Origin: an uncultured Bradyrhizobium sp.
Lineage (GTDB): Bacteria > Pseudomonadota > Alphaproteobacteria > Rhizobiales > Xanthobacteraceae
NCBI RefSeq assembly: GCF_936943645.1
Contig: NZ_CAKZJO010000103.1
Location: 40,516-104,515 of the forward strand
Reading direction: 5' to 3'
Length of the DNA: 64,000 nt
Shown: positions 55,485 to 64,000 of the stretch, one piece after another
Numbering within the stretch: position 1 is the first letter of the stretch
How the letters are laid out: each line of letters opens with the position of its first letter
Notes under the pieces: generated by a model
Told to the model about the DNA's origin: nothing
What the model saw: the letters and a program-made list of their open reading frames with translations, nothing else
Databases searched by the model: none
Made by a program: the position numbers and the translations under genes

Positions 55485-55757
55485 TCAGCGTCCCACGTGT
55501 ACGGGCCCTCGGTCGGCCGGCCTCGAACGGCGAGCGGGCTTCTTGGGCGGGAAGTACGGGTTCACCACGCAGCTCGCCGAGCGTCCGACGGCGAGATATC
55601 TGCACTGCTCGAGCGAGCTGTAGCGGCAGTCGAAATAGCCGACGGGGCCGTAGATCTGCATGCACACGGGATAGCTCGGATCATAGGTCTGCGCGCGCGC
55701 AGAGCCGCCCGCGAGGAGCAGGCCGGCCGCGACGAGTGCGAGGCGGGCGCTGTGCAT
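55485..55757 (-). CDS. DUF3551 family exported protein (second of a pair)
   Basis: A 90-residue protein with a signal peptide (LALVAAGLLLAGGSARA) and the DUF3551 pattern of four cysteines (YPVCMQIYG, YFDCRYSSLEQCRYLA, SASCVVNPYF). The C-terminus is basic. The family is abundant in Bradyrhizobium and has no assigned function. Its ATG lies within 2 bases of the stop of the other DUF3551 gene, so the pair is co-transcribed and probably arose by duplication. Confidence 0.88.
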   Translation of the reverse strand: MHSARLALVAAGLLLAGGSARAQTYDPSYPVCMQIYGPVGYFDCRYSSLEQCRYLAVGRSASCVVNPYFPPKKPARRSRPADRGPVHVGR

Positions 55758-55758
55758 C

Positions 55759-56067
55759 TCAGCGCGGCAGGTAGTAGCCCGGCGCCAGCGTGCGCGGACG
55801 ATTTTGATATGCGTAGGGATCGTCGCTCTGCCCGACGAAATAGGGATTGGCGATGCAAGTGAGTGCGCGACCGGACGCGCTGGCCTGACACTGCGCGTAG
55901 GTGTCGAACCTGCAATTGCTCAGCCCCGGCCATTCATCGCCAGTGAGGCAGAAGGGATGGCTCTTGCCGAATGCGCGCGCCGGCGTGCTCGCAGTTGACG
56001 CGAGTGCAAATGTGATCAATGCGAGCGAAAGTGTGGCGACAATGGGACGAGTAACGCGACCGCGCAT
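55759..56067 (-). CDS. DUF3551 family exported protein (first of a pair)
   Basis: A 102-residue protein with a signal peptide (VATLSLALITFALASTAST) and four cysteines in the DUF3551 arrangement (PFCLTGD, NCRFDTYAQCQAS, LTCIANPYF). GGAGA precedes the ATG at 56067; longer open frame upstream has no signal peptide. The mature part resembles its neighbour, so this looks like an old tandem duplication. Confidence 0.88.
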   Translation of the reverse strand: MRGRVTRPIVATLSLALITFALASTASTPARAFGKSHPFCLTGDEWPGLSNCRFDTYAQCQASASGRALTCIANPYFVGQSDDPYAYQNRPRTLAPGYYLPR

Positions 56068-56129
56068 TTCAATTCTCCAATCACGTGAATGTGCGCGCGA
56101 CGTTGTTACGCGCGCATGCAGTTTATGTC

Positions 56130-56153
56130 CTGTAGTCGACATTGGAACTACAG
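56130..56153. promoter_or_regulatory. Inverted repeat in the DUF3551 / outer-membrane protein divergent region
   Basis: CTGTAGT and ACTACAG are perfect 7-base arms with a 10-base spacer, 63 bases upstream of the DUF3551 start and 168 bases upstream of the barrel gene. The layout suits a dimeric regulator, but none is adjacent. Confidence 0.4.
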
Positions 56154-56320
56154 AAAACACTTGTTTCAAAGGGTTTCCAGCGCACGCTGAAAAATCTTCA
56201 TTCATGAAGCGTGGGCCTTTGGAGCCAACTGTTGCGCCGTGGTTACAGCAATTCCGTCGATCGCTGTTATGACCACTGCACGGCCAGGGGGCCTAACGAC
56301 GAAACTGGAACGGGACTCAA

Positions 56321-57043
56321 ATGAAGAAGAATTTGTTGCTTGCTGCTGTGAGCCTCGTCGCGCTCAGCGCGACCGCGCCGGCGCTGGCTGCTGACCTCGC
56401 AGCACGGCCCTACACCAAGGCGCCCGCGATGGTCGCCGCGATCTACGACTGGAGCGGCTTCTACATCGGTATCAACGGCGGCGGCGGTTCGTCGCACGCG
56501 AAGTGGGATCTGGTGGGCTTCGGCCGTGACGGTTCCCACGATGCAACCGGCGGCACGGTCGGTGGCCAGATCGGCTATCGCTGGCAGTCCGGTCAGTTCG
56601 TGTTCGGCGTGGAAGGCCAGGGCAACTGGGCCGACTTCTCGGGCAGCCATGTCGGCGCGATCTCCGGCTTCACCAACAGCACCAAGATCGATTCGTTCGG
56701 TCTGATCACCGGCCAGGTCGGTTACGCCTGGAACAACGTGCTGCTCTACGTCAAGGGCGGTGCGGCTGTGGTCGGCACCAAGTACGATGCCTCGCTCGCC
56801 GGCGTGTCGCTGGCATCGGCCAACGACACCCGTTGGGGTGGCACCGTCGGCGCGGGCCTCGAGTTCGGTTTCGCCCCGAACTGGTCGGTTGGCGCCGAAT
56901 ACAACCACATCTTCCTCGGTGGCAACGACCGCAACCTGACCGGCCCCGCCGGTGTTCTGGCGGTCAACGTCAAGCAGGACGTCGACATGGGTCTCGTCCG
57001 CCTGAACTACAAGTTCGGCGGCCCGATGCTCGGCCGTTACTGA
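56321..57043 (+). CDS. Outer-membrane beta-barrel protein (Omp25/31 type)
   Basis: A 240-residue protein with a signal peptide ending at APALAAD. It has the Rhizobiales Omp25/31 features: APAMVAAIYDWSGFYIGINGG at the start of the barrel, GGQIGYRWQSGQFVFGVEGQ, WGGTVGAGLEFGFAPNWSVG and a terminal KFGGPMLGRY ending in an aromatic residue. About eight strands are expected. Codon use and a strong terminator suggest a highly expressed, single-gene transcript. Confidence 0.92.
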   Translation: MKKNLLLAAVSLVALSATAPALAADLAARPYTKAPAMVAAIYDWSGFYIGINGGGGSSHAKWDLVGFGRDGSHDATGGTVGGQIGYRWQSGQFVFGVEGQGNWADFSGSHVGAISGFTNSTKIDSFGLITGQVGYAWNNVLLYVKGGAAVVGTKYDASLAGVSLASANDTRWGGTVGAGLEFGFAPNWSVGAEYNHIFLGGNDRNLTGPAGVLAVNVKQDVDMGLVRLNYKFGGPMLGRY

Positions 57044-57073
57044 GACTGATCGCTCTCTTCGGAGCGGTCCTCG

Positions 57074-57105
57074 AAAAGCCCCGGCTTAGGCCGGGGCTTT
57101 TTTTA
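57074..57105 (+). terminator. Rho-independent terminator after the barrel gene
   Basis: AAAAGCCCCGGC and GCCGGGGCTTTT form a strong stem closed by a TTAG loop, followed by a T-rich tail, about 30 bases after the stop codon. Confidence 0.93.
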
Positions 57106-57217
57106 TTGTTTGAATTCAGCAAGTTAACCATTTGATTTTCGAGCGGCCGAGATCGCTTGACTCCGAAGAACGAAATGAGAACAATGTTCTTCATACGTTC
57201 TAGTGATGGAGCAAGCC

Positions 57218-57316
57218 ATGTTCAGGATTTTCGTGGAAGAAGCCGCCGCACTCGCCTCGATCGCGCTGTTCGTCGGGATGGTCGCGATCTGGGCCCAGGT
57301 CATACCGCAGCTCTGA
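57218..57316 (+). CDS. 32-residue membrane peptide
   Basis: ATG at 57218, with GGAG at good spacing, opens a 32-codon frame ending in TGA at 57316. The peptide has a charged start (MFRIFVEE) and one hydrophobic helix (ALASIALFVGMVAIWAQ). It may be one of the small single-helix membrane proteins found across Bradyrhizobium; no function can be assigned. It lies between the barrel terminator and dnaE and would be missed by most length cut-offs. Confidence 0.55.
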   Translation: MFRIFVEEAAALASIALFVGMVAIWAQVIPQL

Positions 57317-57512
57317 TTCCTGCTGGCCGCGACAGCCCGGGCTGGGGAAAAGCGGGACGACGCCGCGGATCGGCCGGTCCGGCGTGGACTCTCTGGCTGC
57401 GACGCCCCACCATTGCGAGGCGAGTCGGCAAACGAGGGCAGATGGCGAGTGCATGATGCCCTGAGGAGCCGGCGACCGCTCCATCCCATCTGCAAGAGGC
57501 CGTCACGCGACC

Positions 57513-61016
<3,504 letters not shown>

Positions 61017-61131
61017 CGCTTGCGCGCACTGCCGCAAACCAAAGCTTAACTAATCAACTCACGCATGGTTTCGAAGTCTGCCGGGCACAGCTATCAGTTG
61101 TTGCCCGGCGCGCAACGAAGGAAGACCAACC

Positions 61132-61875
61132 ATGTGTGACAAATGCTCTGAAAATCCGCATCAACCGCTTGCTCCCTCCCGCCGCTCGATGATGCTTCTT
61201 GCCGCCTCCGCGCTCGGGGCGGCAGCGTTCGGCGGGGCCGCATCGGCGAAGGAAGCCAAGGCACCGCCGAAACCCCAGAACGTGCTGTCGCCCGATGCGG
61301 CGCTCAAGCGGCTGATGGAGGGCAATTCACGTTACGTGTCGGGCGTGTCGCGCCGTCACGACTTCACGCATGAGCGCGAGGCATTGGTCGGCGGTCAGAA
61401 TCCGTACGCGGCTGTTTTAAGCTGCGCCGATTCCCGCATCGCACCCGAATATGCCTTCGACAGCGGACGCGGCGATCTGTTCGTGTGCCGCGTCGCCGGA
61501 AATTTTGCCGGCGAAGAGACCATTGCGAGCATGGAGTACACCGTCGCGGTGCTCGGCACGCCCCTGATCCTCGTGCTCGGCCACGACAATTGCGGCGCCG
61601 TCGACGCCACGATCAAGTCGCTGAAGGACGACAAGCCGCTGCCGGGACACATCCCCTCGCTGGTCGCCGCGATTGCGCCTTCGGTGAAGACGGCGGCCGG
61701 GCAGAGCGGCAACGCGCTCGACAACGCCATTCGCCAGAACGTCATCGACAACGTGGCCAAGCTGAAAGCGGCGGCGCCGCTCCTCAACGCGGCAGTCGAG
61801 CAGGGCAAGCTCAAGGTGGTCGGCGGCATCTATCGGCTGAGCACGGGGACCGTCGAGTTGCTTGCGCAGGGCTGA
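61132..61875 (+). CDS. Exported beta-class carbonic anhydrase
   Basis: This zinc enzyme interconverts CO2 and bicarbonate. The 247-residue product has the beta-class zinc and dyad residues C98, D100 and R102 in SCADSRIAPE and H151 and C154 in GHDNCGA. The N-terminus carries a twin-arginine-like signal (SRRSMMLLAASALGAAAFGG), so a folded periplasmic enzyme is likely. Unusually, a Cys pair (MCDKC) precedes the twin-arginine motif. GAAGGAAGA precedes the ATG. Confidence 0.92.
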   Translation: MCDKCSENPHQPLAPSRRSMMLLAASALGAAAFGGAASAKEAKAPPKPQNVLSPDAALKRLMEGNSRYVSGVSRRHDFTHEREALVGGQNPYAAVLSCADSRIAPEYAFDSGRGDLFVCRVAGNFAGEETIASMEYTVAVLGTPLILVLGHDNCGAVDATIKSLKDDKPLPGHIPSLVAAIAPSVKTAAGQSGNALDNAIRQNVIDNVAKLKAAAPLLNAAVEQGKLKVVGGIYRLSTGTVELLAQG

Positions 61876-62130
61876 GCCCGGTTTCGGGAGCACCAGAGCC
61901 AGGCGGCCGGCCTCTGCCCGTTGGAGGGCGGCCGCCAGGCGGGGACTTGAACGAGCCTCGCGCAGTTCTTAGGCTGCGCCGCGGTTGACGTCAGGCTGAG
62001 TTGGAGCTGACGCCGGCAGCGGCGTGGCCACGCCACCGCCTCAATCCGAGCCTTTCGTTCAATCGCCGTTCAGCTGGCTGCGCGCCTCATGCGTGGTGGC
62101 TCCTCAACTACAATAGCGGGCAAGCAAGCC

Positions 62131-64000
62131 ATGCGTGGGACGTTCAGACTCTTCATTTGCCTAATCCTGCCGATCGTGGCCCTTACCGCCGGCGCGCCGA
62201 GCGGAGCGCGCGCGCAGCAGCAGGAGAAGCGCATCGCCCTCGTGGTCGGCAACGGCGCCTATGCCAAGTCGCCGCTGGCAACCACCGCGAACGATGCCGG
62301 ACTGATCGCGCAGACGCTGCAGGCGGCCGGCTTCGACGTCGTCGGCGCGCGTGATCTCGACGGCGACACGCTGCGCAAGAGCTTTCGCGACTTCATCCAG
62401 AAGGCCCAGGCCTCGGGCCCCGGCACCGTCGCGATGATCTATCTGGCCGGCTACGGCGTCCAGCTGGCGGGCGAGAACTATTTCATCCCGGTCGATTCCA
62501 ACATCACCCGCGACACCGACATTCCGACCGAGGCCCTGCGGCTCAGCGACTACGCCCGCCAGCTCGCGTCGATTCCGCTCAAGGCCAACATCGTCGTGCT
62601 CGACGCGGCGCGCGCGCAGCCCTTCATCGAGGGCGGCCAGCCGATCGCGAGCGGCCTCGCCCTGGTCGAGCCCGAGCCGAACATGCTGGTCGCCTTCAAC
62701 GCTGCGCCCGGCACGGTCGCGCCGGAAGAGCCGGGGCCGTACGGCATCTATGCGCAGTCGCTGGCGGAGATGATCCGCACCGGCGGCCTGCCGTTGCCCG
62801 AGGTGTTCGATCGCGTCCGCCTGCGCGTCAACGAGGCCAGCAAGGGCGCGCAGGTGCCCTGGAACGAGCAGAAAATCTCGGCACCGTTCTCGTTCTTCGA
62901 GCGCGGACCTGACGCGCCACCACCGGAGGCCGCGCCCGACCAGGTCGCCGCGCTCCGCAACAAGCCGATCCGCGATCTCGGCGTGCAGGATGCCTATGCT
63001 GCCGCGCTCGAGCGCGACACGCTGCCGGCCTATGAGGAGTTTCTCGCTGCCTATCCTGGCGATCCCCTGGCCAAGCGCGTGATGGCGATCGTGGCGGCGC
63101 GCCGCGAGGCCATCACCTGGCGGCGGACCTATCGCACCGACACGCCGGAAGCGTATTGGTCGTATCTGCGCCGCTATCCGCGCGGGCCGCACGCTGGCGA
63201 CGCGCGCCGGCGTCTTGCGATCCTCACCGCGCCGCCGGAGCCGCCGCCTAGTTTTGCGATGATCGACTACGACGTGCCGCCGCCGCCGCCCCAGGAGGTG
63301 GTCTATGTCGATCGTCCGGTGCTGTATTTCAGCGATCCCGATTTCGGCTTCGCGCCGCCACCGCCGCCGCCGGTCTATTATCTGCCGCCGCCGCCGCCGG
63401 ATTTCGTCGTGCTGCCGCCGCCGATGCCTGTCATCGGCCTGTTCGTGCTGCCGCAGCCGGTGTTCGTGCCGATCCCCGTGTTCGTCAGGCCGCCGGTCTA
63501 TGTCGCGCCGCCGCCAAACAACATCATCTACCAGAACATCCACAACACGACGGTCATCAACACGGTGATCAACCGTCCGCCGGCGCCTGCGCCTGCACCC
63601 GCCGCGGGGCCGGGACCTGGTCAGGTCAATCTGGCGCCGGCTGTTGCCGGCCGTGCCAACCCGGCAGGCCCGGCCGTGCCGCAGGCGGTCGCGCAGCGCG
63701 CCGCGCTGATCCAGCAGGGCAAGGCGCCGATGCCGCCGAGCGCGACGATCCAACCGACGGCGAAGCCCGGCACGCTCCCGGGGACGATCCAGCCGTTGGC
63801 CAAGCCCGGCCCCCCGCCGACAACGTCGGCAGCCGTCGCGCCGACCGCAGCGCCGCCGGTCGCGCCACAGACCAAGCTGCCGCAGGCCAATACCTTGCCG
63901 GTCCCCGGTGCCCATGGTGGACCGCCGACGCCACCGGCGGGGGCAGGGACCCTGCCGGGCGGCAAGCCCGCGCCGGGGGCGACCGCTCCGACGGCGACTG
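62131..64000 (+). CDS. Caspase-like (peptidase C14) protein lacking catalytic residues, partial
   Basis: The first 623 residues run off the window end without a stop. A signal peptide (LFICLILPIVALTAGAPSG) precedes a caspase-fold p20 domain starting at RIALVVGNGAYAKSPLATT. The catalytic His position is Y108 (LAGYGVQ instead of the usual AGHG) and the catalytic Cys position is A160 (LDAARAQPF instead of DACR), so it should be proteolytically dead. A tetratricopeptide-like or SEL-like middle region (AAYPGDPLAKRVM) and long Pro-rich segments (from about residue 370 on) follow. Such inactive homologues may act as binding scaffolds. Confidence 0.85.
   Translation, partial: MRGTFRLFICLILPIVALTAGAPSGARAQQQEKRIALVVGNGAYAKSPLATTANDAGLIAQTLQAAGFDVVGARDLDGDTLRKSFRDFIQKAQASGPGTVAMIYLAGYGVQLAGENYFIPVDSNITRDTDIPTEALRLSDYARQLASIPLKANIVVLDAARAQPFIEGGQPIASGLALVEPEPNMLVAFNAAPGTVAPEEPGPYGIYAQSLAEMIRTGGLPLPEVFDRVRLRVNEASKGAQVPWNEQKISAPFSFFERGPDAPPPEAAPDQVAALRNKPIRDLGVQDAYAAALERDTLPAYEEFLAAYPGDPLAKRVMAIVAARREAITWRRTYRTDTPEAYWSYLRRYPRGPHAGDARRRLAILTAPPEPPPSFAMIDYDVPPPPPQEVVYVDRPVLYFSDPDFGFAPPPPPPVYYLPPPPPDFVVLPPPMPVIGLFVLPQPVFVPIPVFVRPPVYVAPPPNNIIYQNIHNTTVINTVINRPPAPAPAPAAGPGPGQVNLAPAVAGRANPAGPAVPQAVAQRAALIQQGKAPMPPSATIQPTAKPGTLPGTIQPLAKPGPPPTTSAAVAPTAAPPVAPQTKLPQANTLPVPGAHGGPPTPPAGAGTLPGGKPAPGATAPTAT

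Noticed and set aside
61902..61936. GC hairpin after the carbonic anhydrase gene as terminator
   Set aside because: GGCGGCCG pairs with CGGCCGCC, but no T-run follows, so a factor-independent terminator is not supported.
62161..63915. A 584-codon minus-strand frame across the caspase-like gene
   Set aside because: It is antisense to a frame with signal peptide and caspase fold, and the composition is Arg-rich shadow.

Overview
The window is high-GC DNA and reads as the chromosome of an alphaproteobacterium close to Bradyrhizobium. The evidence is an alphaproteobacterial complex I operon (separate nuoC and nuoD, mitochondrial-type NuoG), Rhizobiales small families (DUF1467 beside methylmalonyl-CoA epimerase, a tandem DUF3551 pair, an Omp25/31-type barrel), and several palindromic intergenic repeats of the kind that litter Bradyrhizobium genomes. 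This genus-level call rests on recognition of families and is not an alignment result. I see no prophage, transposase, CRISPR array, tRNA or rRNA.

Layout. 1-398: possible tail of an upstream gene, then the nuo leader. 399-15980: complete 14-subunit NADH:quinone oxidoreductase operon, with two extra genes embedded in it: a FkbM-type methyltransferase between nuoD and nuoE, and a two-helix 68-residue membrane protein between nuoE and nuoF. NuoL carries a histidine-rich loop. 15982-20892: same-strand run birA, RNase J, methylmalonyl-CoA epimerase, DUF1467, a small membrane-anchored protein and mtnK. 21067-21951: exported protein of unknown function on the minus strand. 22235-27892: five-gene dipeptide/oligopeptide ABC importer, with a palindromic repeat inserted between its two permease genes. 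28213-31778: minus-strand sugar-type ABC importer (binding protein, ATPase, permease). 31916-32335: single-domain globin. 32833-40127: probable copper-handling operon (DUF2946, TonB receptor, BNR-repeat protein with Cys/His motifs, TlpA-like thioredoxin, PCuAC chaperone, YcnI, CopC-CopD fusion). 40272-43657: proS, lolC/E, lolD. 43755-45724: alcohol-dehydrogenase-like gene divergent from a MmyB-type regulator.

45746-47068 is an exported ClpP-fold protein. 47367-50516 is a large soluble hybrid histidine kinase, followed by methionine aminopeptidase. 51362-54027: MocR-type regulator divergent from an AhpD-like gene and an HD-domain gene. 54052-57043: MFS exporter, two DUF3551 proteins, and an outer-membrane barrel with a clear terminator. 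57218-61016: a 32-residue membrane peptide and dnaE. 61132-61875: exported beta-carbonic anhydrase. 62131 to the window end: a caspase-like protein that has lost both catalytic residues.

The items most worth follow-up are the methyltransferase and mini-membrane protein inside the complex I operon, the His-rich NuoL loop, the copper operon with its unassigned BNR protein, the pseudo-caspase, the ClpP-like exported protein, and an orphan minus-strand terminator at 32379-32400 that may mark a small RNA.
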